Source: Lineus longissimus (taxonomy: Eukaryota > Nemertea > Pilidiophora > Heteronemertea > Lineidae). From it: a DNA stretch of 64,000 nt. Made by a program: the position numbers and the translations under genes. The stretch is from positions 310,001 to 374,000 of the forward strand of contig NC_088314.1 in the NCBI RefSeq assembly GCF_910592395.1. Reading direction: 5' to 3'. Under the pieces are notes generated by a model. The model was not told the DNA's origin. It ran no database searches and saw only the letters and a list, made by a program, of their open reading frames with translations. Positions 42,941 to 54,255 of the stretch are shown here, piece after piece (positions within the stretch are counted from its first letter, which is position 1; each line of letters begins with the position of its first letter).

Positions 42941-45900
42941 ATGTATCGACAAAATGTAAGCAATGAAACCCTTTTGAATGAGAGGTGAAGAGAAACACGA
43001 TACTTTTTAGTTGTCCGAAATTAGAAATTATTTCACAGTTCATAGGGTGGATTTGGGCTGTGTATTTTAGATGACTTCGATTATCGGATGCTATTTTGGT
43101 CCCCAGCTAATGCTGCTGTAGCTTGCTAAACTCAAGTACTGGGGGAAGGAACGTTATTTTGTCCATTGTTGTGGCATTCCCAGACCCTCGACTTGGAAAT
43201 AATGTGGCCAAGCGCTGTCGTTGCGTTGTGATGTCAACCGATGAAGATTACAAGAGAAGATGAGATGACACACATTACGATTACGAGTTTCATTTTCACT
43301 GCGTTCACTGTTACACTATACTTACATACACGTAGCATTTAACTTATCACCCTTGTATCCTAGCCTCGAACCCGTATCAGCCCTCGGGCTACGCACTCCG
43401 GCTGATACGGGTTCTATGCCTTCGTTGTCCCAGGCCAAATATGACAGGTGTCATTTTGATATTTTATCAGGTGCAGAATTTGAATATTGCAATTAATTTG
43501 TCTGAATCACATTTATTTGCACAGGTGCATGGAAACTGATGAGATAGTGATAAGTTTTAATAGCCAGATAAACTCTGTTCTGGTTGTTAAGACTCATCAG
43601 AAACCAGATATTGAAAGTTGTGATATTGAAGTTTTGATTTGTGTTTCAGTATCCAGGGGACCCGGGTATGCACAACATGAACATGGGAGATGCAGACTCG
43701 ACCACCCGAGTGTCGTATCGGAATAATCCCGGATTCCTGCAACGCATCAGTGACAGTCTGATGGGCATTGGGGTTGGGTTGGTTCTTATTGTGGTGGCAT
43801 GTGGACTTCTCTATTGGAATGAGGTAAGGAAGGCTTTGTGCTTTGGTTGGCCTACCTGACCCTGTGTTTGGTTTGCTGTAGATTGTTTGTCTGTGAGTAC
43901 TGGTTGTTCTGTCTTAAAAAGAACACCACATAAATATTTGTTGATCACGATCATGAATACTCCTTTGACAAGTTTGAGGAATTTGAAACGGCAGAATTTG
44001 CAAAAGCTGGAACAAAATCTCCAGATTTTGGATCCTGTTGTGCATGCACATGAATGATTACCTCAGCAAAATCTGGTGTGCCTATCTGTATCAAACCACA
44101 ATCATGGGATTGATTCAAAGTCCTCAAAGGAGTACTAACTATGCTCTTGGCTAAATGAATCTGAGAGATGAAACTGTACTTGTGATTGTTCAAGACTACT
44201 GCCTCTGAATCCTGTTTGTTAAACAAGGACACTGTATTGCTTGAGTGAACCAAAGAGACATAGGATCATTGCAGGCTATTCCTTGCAGGGGCGGGCCGTG
44301 TACACTGCACATTCCCTTGATGAGGGACTGAAGGTGGTCCTCCCTCTGAAGAACACTGACACACCTTTCAAAGAAAATGATGGGAAATTGGTTCACCTGA
44401 ATGCTCAGCTTAAAACCAAAGAGGTAAGAACCGGGTCTTTCTTAGTTTCAATTGAATGCTCACTTTCGTAAATTTGAACCCTTTTGAATTATGATGCGAG
44501 AAATCTCAAAATTTTATGTCCGACTATTTTATGCTGAAAAATGGCTAAGCCATCGCTGGGATAACACTCTCACTTGATTTCCACCTAGGATAGGATGGGT
44601 TGCCGTTTTAAAATCCAGGATGTTGAGATAATAAGTCGGGCACCTAACCCAGTCCCCTGTTTAATGAGACATTCAGACACAGCTCCTCAGTATTGTCTTC
44701 TTACTTTCAGCATCTGACAGATAACATGTACAATGTGGCGATTTTGGCCGTCAAGCTTAAGAGAGAAGTGCAGTTGTACCAATGGGTTGAGCATGAGAAA
44801 AGAACGTAAGATTTCAACTTTGATAATGGATAAAGATATCTCCAAATACAAACTCTTGGTTGAATCTTTTATTGTAATCTATCATGGGAAACCTTAGAAT
44901 TGAAAAGTGTTGTCCTTCATTCAGAGTTGTCCTGACTTCTGATGACAGATTGAACAAAATTGCTCCATTTTACAAATGTGTTGTGTGAAGACATGTTGAA
45001 CAAAATGTGTTGTGTTTTTATGAGAGATAAAGACATCCCTGAGGTGTCTGTTAGGGAGATTCTAATATTTCCTAATTTGATTTTGATCTGCTGTTTTCTT
45101 CCAGGGAAATTAATGAAGGTGACAAAACAAGAATTGAGACAACATACTCTTACTGTAAGTTGGACATCTCTGCTGTATTTCACAACATCTGGTCACAGGA
45201 AGTCGACCCAAGGCTGCTCGATTCATGTTTCCTGATCATGAAAATGTCCTTTTCCCACACAAACAGACAAAAGCAAAGTTGGCTTTGTCATGAGCATAGC
45301 TTGGGCTTCTAGAATTGGTGCTATTGTTTCAGCTTGACAGTGCGTCAAGAAGAAGGCTCTGTCAGTTCAATACAAGTGTCACCCTTTGTCCTGTTCAATC
45401 CAATATCAATCCAATAGTTAATGACTTTACTATAGTGTTTTGCTCTTTAACCTTAGGTCCCATTTTCATATTGCAGCAATGGAGTGGAAGTCCGAGGTTG
45501 TTAAAAGTTCATCCTTCGCTAAACCGGGAGGTCATCACAATCCTAAGTAAGGACGCTTTACATTCGCATGTTATAGCAACCTCAGTATTACTACTTGGGC
45601 CCCCATGATAATGTTGGTGATGCCATCAGGAACTGTGCATCGAGAGTTCTTTAGACACTCCATCTTTAGACTTGGGACAACAGCTTGCTGCAAAGCACTT
45701 ATGGGTGGCGAGTAATGTTATGGAGAGAATACCTCTCCAAGTTCAGAATGTTTCAGGTGTTTTTAAGATACGTAGTTAAGTTTTGGTGGTATTTTTGTTA
45801 GCCAGACTTGACAACAAACTGATCTCACCTTCAGCCTCAGAGAGATAATGTTATGTGATGACTGTTTTCAGTTCGTTTGCTGTTGAGTCTGTGGAGAGAG

Positions 45901-47661
45901 TAGCACCAGGTGTAAGGGCTGGAGCATTCGTTCTTTCCAAAAGTGAGTCACATTACCTCGTTCCTAGTATACAGTGATCCCCACCAACAAGGCCATTGCA
46001 TATGGTGTTAACTTTCTAGATGCAAGGTTGAATAGAATGTGACAGTCGAAAGCAGGTGGAATTCTCTAATTTGAATCGATCATTTGCATCTTGATATTCA
46101 AAACATATGGAGTAACTTATTCCATCAACACATAAACTTCATTTGATTATGCAGTGTGATATAAACTGAAGAATAATTGATTTCATGGTGGACTAATTGA
46201 CATCTGTTTGAGCACCATGTGTGGACAAATGCACTGTGTGTAGAGTGTGCCTTAAAGGGGCTATAAAGGCACCAAAGTTGATCTTTATTTTCAGTGGTGG
46301 ACACTCTGCTGCTCATCACTTCTATTGAAAGGGCATCAGCTCTCCTTTTGTTAGGGGAACATGATCATTGCAACATGCTGCAGCAGTCTAACTGTTATTC
46401 TAATTCTAAGAAGTAGGACCTTTCAGGGCCATGATGCCAACCTGATCATGACTATTCCTCCTTGCAGACTTGATTGACAAGATCTCTGTATTCCATGATG
46501 TACGACCGGGCAAAACTCCTGAACATCCTGGAGTGAAGGTCATTGACGGAGGGTTCTTCCATGGTGAGAATCCGCTTCAACCCAAGGTCGGGGATCTGAA
46601 GGTCAGGCTACTGTATGCTGGATTGACGGAGGAAAACTCTGAGTATGGGCCACCGGATAGGGTAAGTTGAAATGAAGTAAACTTTGTGCAGTGTGAGTGT
46701 GTTACCTCCCCAAACTTGTATTGGAAACCCAGAGAAAGGATGGAACCCCGAAGAAAGGATGGAACCCCAGAGAAAGGATGGAACCCCAAAGAAAGGATGG
46801 AACCCCGGAGAAAGGATGATCTACAGACTGTTGAGAGTAACAGTAGTGAATGCGATATCGTCTCTTTCTTATCCTGTGTTTCTCCCTTTCAGGTGAGCAT
46901 CATCGCCAAACAAGATGGTGCCTATCTGAAGGAATACAACACTCATGCTGGTAACGACCTGGAGATCCTCTACATGGGAGACCTATCAACGAAGGAGATC
47001 TTTGACCGCGAACATGCATCTAATAACATGATGACGTGGGGAATCCGATTCGGAGGCTGGGTGCTCATGTTCATCGCGTTCCAGTGTCTGACAAGTCTTC
47101 TTACAACACTTGGTAAGTTGCCTAATTTGAGTCGTAAACTACTTCCGTGCAGATCCTGCAGTTATCAGCACAAGCTTAGTATTGGCTTATTCTTGATCTG
47201 TATGATCATATCTGTTGCAGATTTCAGTAGCACTTACTTACCCCTCTCAAACTAATAACTCTCCATGTCCCTGGCTTTAGGGAAAAGACAAGAGCTGTTG
47301 TTTCCGCTCAATGGTTGGAGTTCCTTGATTCCCCTCCTTGCCTCTCTTTGGTGGATAACATTCCAAGCAGACTGCATTCATATAAAGTTAAATGAACTTG
47401 ACCATTTTATCACCTGCCTTGAATACTAATGCGCCATTCTTCTCCCTTCCAGTTGACTGGGTGCCCCTCCTCCGAGATCTGGTGGCCATGAGTGTGTTGA
47501 TGATGAATGTCTGCCTGGCCATCAGCTTGTCGCTGACGGTCATCGCGATTGGTTGGATACGATACCGACCTTTGTTGGCACTTGCTCTATTGCTCGCGGC
47601 GGCGACCCCTCTCATCATATCGAAGAAACGTGCTTCTGATCGGCGGAGCAGAATGGACTAA
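42941..47661 (+). CDS. TMEM43: TMEM43 (LUMA) inner nuclear membrane / ER protein, complete
   Basis: Exons: 42941-42955 (MYRQN), 43650-43823, 44289-44423, 44711-44805, 45105-45154, 45477-45546, 45872-45942, 46468-46661, 46893-47112, 47453-47661 (stop TAA). All ten are phase-consistent, 410 aa against about 400 in human. The first membrane segment is MGIGVGLVLIVVACGLLYW after NPGFLQRISDS. The large lumenal domain holds YQWVEHEKRT, TTYSYSMEWKSEVV, AVESVERVAPGV, GFFHGENPLQPKVGDLKVRLLYAGL. Three C-terminal membrane segments include TWGIRFGGWVLMFIAFQCL, the VDWVPLLRDLV hallmark and AIGWIRYRPLLALALLLAA. Vertebrate TMEM43 interacts with lamins and emerin; the human gene is linked to cardiomyopathy. 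The 15-nt first coding exon is inferred from its ATG, GTAAGC donor and phase. An alternative start is Met at 43672. Confidence 0.93.
46722..46818. repeat. 19-bp minisatellite in a TMEM43 intron
   Basis: Five copies of 'agaaaggatggaacccc' plus two variable bases start at 46733, 46752, 46771, 46790 and 46809, strict period 19. Variable positions (ga, ag, aa, gg) suggest recent expansion. It lies 75 bases upstream of the acceptor of exon 46893-47112. Confidence 0.95.
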
Positions 47662-49002
47662 TTATGTTGCTGAGCTATGGTTGTTTATTTCTCAAGAGTG
47701 ACGACAAGATATTACAAGAGTCCCTTTGACTTGTAGTGGTAGTTTATTTGGTGATGGGTAATACCAGGAGTGAAACGTGTGCTGCATGACTTGCCCAATA
47801 ACAGAGGAACACAATAAGATAGTGTTGTGCTGCAAGTAACTGTTTAACACTTTTATGTGTTATTTGCTCAAGATGGTTGACTGTTAGTAATGAGTATGTA
47901 GAATTTCAGTGCCAGAAGTAACAGAATAACAATGAACTAGTTTTGAAAATTACTTTTAGCAGTGGATAGATGGTTGTGTTAGGTATTTGTAAATGAAGTG
48001 CATAGGAAAGGGATGTCCAGTCAATTGTTATTCCACCAAATGGCCAGGAACAATGAATTGATGAATACTCTTGATCTTATTTTGGAGTTTTTGATCAGAT
48101 TTTGAGACTTTGTGTTGTGCTTTTGAAACCTTAGGAAATCCTTTCATGTCTCAAAGTCATGATTAATAACTGTATGCTTATCATTGGTTGGGTTAGTGAT
48201 TTCCTCCTAGAGCTAATGGTTTTGCTGTTACAATGGTGACAAAAACTGTATTATTCCCAGTGCTAATGCATTTTCTAGTCGTATCAGAATGAAAGATACA
48301 GCTTGTTTGATCTCTTCATGTAACTAGAGTAGAATCTTCCCATTAATGCCGTCCCTCAGTTGGCAGGGTCTGTCCCCAATCATATGCAGGTCACATCGAA
48401 TGGAAATGATACCACTTTAGACTTGTATTGGTGTCATTACTAGATAGAGTGTCCTCTATGAGAGGTTCCAATAGTATGTATTATAGCCCATCGACAACTA
48501 CATTCCATGACATGTCAGTGATTAGACAGCCTTCTCGGCCATTATTGGGACTGACATACTTTCAGCCGTGTCGTAGTGTCATACTGTCGGTGACGGAAGA
48601 GTCTAATGAAATTATAAGTTGTGTGACGTTTCCATCACCCAATAGCTGAAAAAGGAACTGGTAAATACTGGTAAAAAATAATACATGTGTATGTGTTTGC
48701 ATGTTAATGCTTCTAACAATTTCAAATATCCAAGGTGCAGAACAGTGTCGAGCTGTGACACTGTTGTCTTCATTGTGTACTTTTCAGAAAGTACTACATT
48801 AACTCAGCACTGATGGGTGGGTGCACTTGAACAGGACTCTTTTGCCTGGAAAGATGTGCCACAGGAATGCCAATGGATTGATTGATTGATGGTTGTGACG
48901 GGACACAAACGTAAAGACAACGAAATGTCGCCAATTTGTAAATATTTCCTCAAGCTGTGAAAGTGGTTAAATAATATATTACTCTGTAATAAAGATATGT
49001 TT
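47662..49002 (+). other. TMEM43 3'UTR
   Basis: Long AT-rich stretch without other genes. The first good AATAAA is at 48988-48993, implying a 3'UTR of about 1.3 kb. Confidence 0.55.
48988..48993 (+). terminator. Poly(A) signal of TMEM43
   Basis: AATAAA within 'ctgtaataaagatatg', followed by a T-rich stretch (ttttgtttctg). Confidence 0.55.
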
Positions 49003-49324
49003 TCTAAATATTTTGTTTCTGTATTCATTTTGGTTGACACCTGCTGCAGCAGTGGGCTTTCTCTTTAGAGATGGCACAAAAGTACCGACAACCTCATCTT
49101 TTAGTAGTCCGAGGTGCCAGTCGCTAATGAATACAATAGTCATGATTACACTTCCCAGTATGGGTACTGTCTCTATTGATTATGTCCTTACTTATCCTTA
49201 AAGACCTGGTTTATTATCAATGACACTACCGCAGCTTATACCATAGCTGGCACAAAATGTCATACAGATTTATATTTACAACCAAATCAGTTGTCTTGTA
49301 TCACCCATGTATAACGCAAGTGTT

Positions 49325-49490
49325 GGCTGCTCTGCCAAGTTGTCAACATGGTGAGAGAGATGAGGAAGTCACAGCCAGGCCAAATCAGAGAGATGAGGAA
49401 GTCACAGCCAGGTCGAATCAGTCCTGGCTGCTCCACCGTGTTGACAACATGATGAGAGAGATGAGATAGTCACAGCCACAGTACTTCGAT
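49325..49490. repeat. Small cluster of the 68-bp repeat
   Basis: Two or three copies of the same unit that forms the large array at 53.5-54.25 kb (…ggctgctctgccaagttgtcaacatgg… and …ggctgctccaccgtgttgacaacatgatgagagagatgag…), adjoining the 3' end of the retroelement fragment on the - strand. Confidence 0.85.
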
Positions 49491-49690
49491 CGTTTCTCCT
49501 CCGCACGTGCTAGGACGTGTCTGTCGGAGCTGACAGCTATCTCGATGATTAGGACCTCCTTTTCCTTCTCATAGAAGACGAGCATGTCGGGGTGCCGGTG
49601 TTTTATAGCCGGGCCCGTGGGGACTAGCGAGTCCCAGAGCAATCTCAGCTTCTTTCCAGAGTACGAGTGGTCATTGGAACCGGCTTCTCA
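49480..49690 (-). pseudogene. Retroelement reverse-transcriptase C-terminal fragment
   Basis: Reading on the - strand: SGKKLRLLWDSLVPTG, then IKHRHPDMLVFYEKEKE, VLIIEIAVSSDRHV and EEKRSKY. This block (LLWD...RPD(I/M)(V/L)V...K...(L/I)IE(I/V)AVP.D..V...EEK..KY) is the conserved C-terminal segment of many invertebrate non-LTR retrotransposon proteins, related to the PD-(D/E)XK endonuclease-like tail. A stop lies just upstream and the frame runs directly into the 68-bp repeat after KYCGCD. It is a truncated remnant of about 70 codons. Confidence 0.6.
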
Positions 49691-50552
49691 AGACCACATA
49701 CCAATGGTATCCATCAATATGTGTCTCCTTGACTGATGTAAACAGTACCGGTACCATTATATAGAGGATGTGGGGGCATGCAATGGGAGGATAGGTCATG
49801 CCCCAGACATCAACAATCGGTGATCCTCAATATTGGTCACCATGGCATGCATGCATGCATATCTTAGAATAAATTAACTATGTTGCATATACATGGCTGT
49901 TTAGCAAAATAGTCAAAATTAGCAAAGATATGCACATGTCACTGTGCTACGAGTATTTGGTCAGCAGGCGTTCGTCTATTACGCGATCACGACCACTTCA
50001 AAACGTTGAGCAGAAAAACGAAAGTTTGATACCTAACTAATTTCTGAAAGATCAATATTTTGGTTTTGCTAATGTGCCTTCACTAATATGTTCTTTCGTT
50101 TTCATCTCAAGAAATATCAACCTGAAAGTGATCTTGATTTTATCGATAGATACCTATTACACCAATTAATATTCTTATGTAAGAGTTTTTTAATATATTT
50201 GTCATAACAATTTTACAATACCCAAAATATGGGTCATACCAGCAGACCACAGGCCTAGTCTACATATAGGCCCCTACTATAAATCAGATACTTGGTCGTG
50301 GTCAATTGGACAGATTACCACTCGGAAGAGATTGTCCCCATGTTTATTAGAAATGTCTTTAGGACCGACTGACTGATGAGACTGCCCATATGATTATTGG
50401 AGATGTCTCTTGGATAAATTTCTCTTCGAGTAATTTCTAATTGAGGAGCCAGCACAATTAAATACTCCATTGGCATGTGTGATGTTATCATCAGTATCTT
50501 TGTCACAATTCTGTATCCACTTTCATCTCGGTTGTGTTGGCATTTGTTTCAG

Positions 50553-50638
50553 GTATCGCACATTCCCAGAAACCCAATGTTCTGTTGATTGTTGTGGATG
50601 ATTTGAGACCAGCTATTGGCTGCTAGTGCTACGGCTAA
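50553..50638 (+). pseudogene. Stranded iduronate-2-sulfatase-like exon fragment
   Basis: After an intact polypyrimidine tract and CAG (50550-50552) the frame reads IAHSQKPNVLLIVVDDLRPAIGC, then TAG, then CYG and another stop. PNVLLIVVDDLRPxxGCYG is the start of exon 2 of iduronate-2-sulfatase, including the metal-binding Asp pair. The catalytic Cys region and all later exons are absent. The six bases TAGTGC between C and CYG look like a small insertion. Likely a dead partial duplication with its old acceptor preserved. Confidence 0.65.
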
Positions 50639-50939
50639 AAATCAAACGAGGACTGGCATCATTCATTGAAATCGCTGTTGATCGAGGAGCGACACGTGGC
50701 CATCGGAGTGACTAGGGAGATGAGAGCTGGCGATTCAATCCATGCCTGTTCGAACAGGCCACCATTCCTCTCCTACACTGCTTTGGAGTCTTTGGTAAAC
50801 TTGGATGAGATCATCAGTGGGTGGCGACTTCTTCCTAGATTTTCTGAAGACAGAAAATAGAATTCAATTCAATACAGTACATGATTGTGGCAGAGCAAGG
50901 GACAAGGATGTGACGTGACAAGATCGAAGAGCAAGACCA

Positions 50940-51200
50940 GCGTGAATCTACACGACACACTATGGACTAGTGGCTCAGATTCTCAACTAGAGGTCAAGAG
51001 GTCCCTGGTTCGAATCCTACAGTCGGTGAGAGACTCAGGCAGGTCTCTTAGACACTTGCCTCACTACCCAGATGTACAAATGGGTTCTGGCGCTGGGCAT
51101 ATGGACAAATGGGACAGCATTTTTTCTTTCTTTTTTGTTACTAACAGGATTGTGTGCAGCCCAGGCTTCAATCTCTTCATCTATCTGGGCCCTCGACGAT
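50940..51200 (+). mobile_element. tRNA-derived SINE
   Basis: A Pol III promoter is visible: A-box-like TGGCTCAGAT (50971-50980) and a perfect B box GGTTCGAATCC (51007-51017). Downstream follows a core 'agacacttgcctcactacccagatgtacaaatgggt…ctggc', which resembles the central domain shared by many marine-invertebrate SINEs. The 3' end is not clear; a T-rich run lies near 51120. No flanking duplication was established. Confidence 0.6.
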
Positions 51201-51249
51201 GGCACCTTTGGTCCTTCCTTTTCCAACAAGTGTCTGAAACAGTGAAAAC

Positions 51250-52900
51250 AAAAACACAGTGGAAATCATTGACGGCGTTGTAGGTTAGACACTGCTGCTC
51301 AAATGATTTGAAATATTCTCCTCACAACCCAAAGAAGAAAACCTAGGTGGCTTTTTCGTTATGCATTTCTTTGCAGTGAATTAACGAGTAAACATCGTCT
51401 CTCAGACACTTGGGAAACGCATCTGAGAGCATCTCAGTTTCAAATTTTCCTGCTGGAGACCCCCAGACCTCCCTTCGTGGGTGAGCGCCTACTGCGCTTT
51501 CATGTGATTGTGAGGGCGAGCCCTCACCATATTCAGGCTTCGCCCTCAACGGGGCCCCCTCTATCCAGCTGTGCTGGATCCACTCCCTTATTTGATGGTG
51601 ACCTACCATTGTGGTCCAGCCACCAGTCAGACAAGGATCCCCTTTTGCGATTTGTTGCTACTTCTGGCTGTACCGAGGCTACTTGCTGGGTCACTGGATG
51701 TACCAAGTCATGCCCGCTGAAACGACGAGTGATCATATCAACATTGTTGTGGCGATACTCTACACCATCCCTTCGCAATTCCCACAGCCCGTGATCACTG
51801 TTCACTAAAAGATTTGAGAAACAAGTCGTCACAATTCCGTTGGCGTCATATGCAATTTGAATTGCAGCAGACGTCGCGGTTTAACATAAGTTGTGTACCG
51901 GTGCTACCGAATACGCTGCATGACACAAGGGCCTTAACATCACAGTAGAAAAGAATCATATTGAATTTGGCTAAATCACAGGGCTCAGCCAGGCCTCTGA
52001 ATCTGATATGATGGGGGGCGGGCGAGGGGGTTGGTCCAGCAGCGGCTGGCAGCGGACATTTGTCTTGACTCGACTTGCTTAGCGCTGCTACAGCTTAAAG
52101 TGCTGTGGTACAGTCTAGAAGCAGTGTCATCATTGGCGAAATGGACCAAAGTTTGTGAGGGGCTGAGTTTCGTCCAAAAATAGATCTGTTTACACACTAC
52201 AGCAATGGCGTATTGCAGGTACACGTCAACGGGTCATTGATTGTCGGACGTCAGTTCGCCAAGAAAACCAAAGGAATCGAAGGATTCATTGAACTCATCA
52301 ACACATCATTAGTTTTCAGTGAAGTGCAACTGTATTCCTAGGTAAATCACTTTGGTATATAGAGAGTAAGATTACAATTAACTCACGTTAAAGTTTGAGT
52401 TCCGGGGAGGTAGCGTTGTCAGTACGTTGGTTTAGGGGCGCAATAACCTAGCTTATAGCGAGCAATTAGTACACTAATATTTCAGTGATTAACATAATAG
52501 TTGCAAGTATTTGGCATTTTAGACTCATAAGTCATGCTATAATAACTACGTTGTAAACATAATGCTCAATATTGATTCATGAAAAAGTTGTTAGGGCAAT
52601 ATCAAGCAAGCAGTAATGGAAAAAAGTGTAATTCCATTAACTGAATATTGTTTTTAGACACTATAACATTTTAGGCCTACTTTTCCGTAAACCACGAGAA
52701 CAATGTATGTGAAAAAAACAACACATATAAGTGAGGCGCCGAGTATACAGTAATTGTAAGGTAAAGAAAAGCTCGGTCTCTAAAGTCTGGAGGTCCGGAG
52801 TCCGTAACTGTGACGGTCACGAGAGTGGCTTGTTCTTACGGATAGATCGAGAGGGCGGTTTGGGGTTCCGCCGACGGTGCTCGCATGCATTAGTCGTATC
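51250..52900. other. Gene-poor, repeat-flanked interval
   Basis: No supported gene. The open stretches around 51343-51832 on both strands are overlapping mirror readings without recognisable domains. The 52.0-52.1 kb part has a short G-rich run. Confidence 0.4.
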
Positions 52901-52924
52901 CCCGAAACCTTTACAACGCGAACA

Positions 52925-53432
52925 AAGCTCGTGGCATCCATGACGGTATAGGAATTGACGGTGAGGTAACAAAAAAACTCGTGGCATATCGGATGCGCAT
53001 CCGATGACGGTAAAGGATCTCGTGGCATATCGGATGCGCATCCGAAGACGGTAAGGGAATTGACGGTGAAGGATCTCGTGGCATATCGGATGCGCATCCG
53101 ATGACGGTAAAGAAATTGACGGTAAAGGATCTCGTGGCATATCGGATGCGCATCCGAAGACGGTAAGGGAATTGACGGTGAAGGATCTCGTGGCGTATCG
53201 GATCCGAAGACGGTAAGGGAATTGACGGTGAAGGATCTCGTGGCATATCGGATGCGCATCCGAAGACGGTAAGGGAATTGACGGTGAAGGATCTCGTGGC
53301 GTATCGGATCCGAAGACGGTAAGGGAATTGACGGTGAAGGATCTCGTGGCATATCGGATGCGCATCCGAAGACGGTAAGGGAATTGACAGTAAAGGATCT
53401 CGTGGCATATCGGATGCGCATCCGATGACGGT
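52925..53432. repeat. 50/56-bp palindrome-bearing minisatellite
   Basis: About nine or ten units of the form 'ctcgtggcatatcGGATGCGCATCCgaagacggtaagggaattgacggtgaaggat'. The 56-base unit carries the perfect 14-base palindrome CGGATGCGCATCCG. In two units this is shortened by 6 bases to CGGATCCG (50-base units). Others lack the 'gaattgacggtga' part. Because unit lengths are not multiples of three, all three - strand frames are open for 165-213 codons; these are repeat artefacts. Confidence 0.9.
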
Positions 53433-53499
53433 TTTATATATATTATATAAATTTTAGTTTTACACTATTATGTAAGTGCAAGCTCTAGTGAGCTCACAC

Positions 53500-54255
53500 A
53501 ACTGTTTGACAGTCCTGGCTCCTCCATCGTGCTGACAACATGATGAGAGAGATGAGACAGTCACAGCCAGGCAAAAAAAGTCTTGGCTGCTCTGCCAAGT
53601 TGTCAACATGGTGAGAGAGATGAGGAAGTCACAGCCAGGCCGAATCAGTCCTGGCTGCTCCACCGTGTTGACAACATGATGAGAGAGATGAGGAAGTCAC
53701 AACCAGGCCGAATCAGTCTTGGCTGCTCCACCGTGTTGACAACATGATGAGAGAGATGAGGAAGTCACAGCCAGGCCGAATCAGTCCTGGCTGCTCCACC
53801 GTGCTGACAACATGATGAGAGAGGTGAGGGAGTCACAGCCAGGCCGAATCAATCCTGGCTGCTCCACCGTACTGACAACATGATACGAGTGATGAGACAG
53901 TCACAGCCAGGCCACATCAATCTTCGCCGCACTGTCTAGTCGTTAATATGGCGAGAGAGATGAGACAGTCACAGCCAGGCCGAATCAGTTCTGGCTGCTC
54001 CACCGTGTTGACAATAATTATGGTGAGAGAGATAAGACAGTCACAGCCAGGCCAAATCAGTCTTGGCTGCTCTGCCAAGTTGTCAACATGGTGAGAGAGA
54101 TGAGGCAGTCACAGCCAGGCCGAATCAGTCCTGGCTGCTCCACCGTGTTGACAACATGATGAGAGAGATGAGGAAGTCACAAGTCAGTCCTGGCTGCTCG
54201 ACCGTGTTGACAAGGTGAGAGAGATGAGACGGTCACAGCCAGGCCAAATCAGTCT
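53500..54255. repeat. 68-bp minisatellite with hairpin arms, about 11 copies
   Basis: Unit 'cagtcctggctgctccaccg…gttgacaacatgatgagagagatgaggaagtcacagccaggccgaat', period 68 (for example starts at 53646 and 53714). CCTGGCTG at the start and CAGCCAGG at the end are inverted, so each unit can fold. Two subtypes alternate (tctgccaagttgtcaacatgg and ccaccgtgttgacaacatgatg). The same unit occurs at 49.33-49.49 kb next to the RT fragment. Confidence 0.92.

Noticed and set aside
51343-51832. Overlapping ORFs on both strands near the SINE
   Set aside because: No recognisable domain; looks like GC-richer unclassified repeat sequence.
52780-53421. Overlapping - strand ORFs of 165-213 codons
   Set aside because: They are translations of the 50/56-bp minisatellite in rotating frames; no start context, splice or domain support.
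53460-53663. - strand ORF reading CDFLISLTML
   Set aside because: Translation of the 68-bp repeat.
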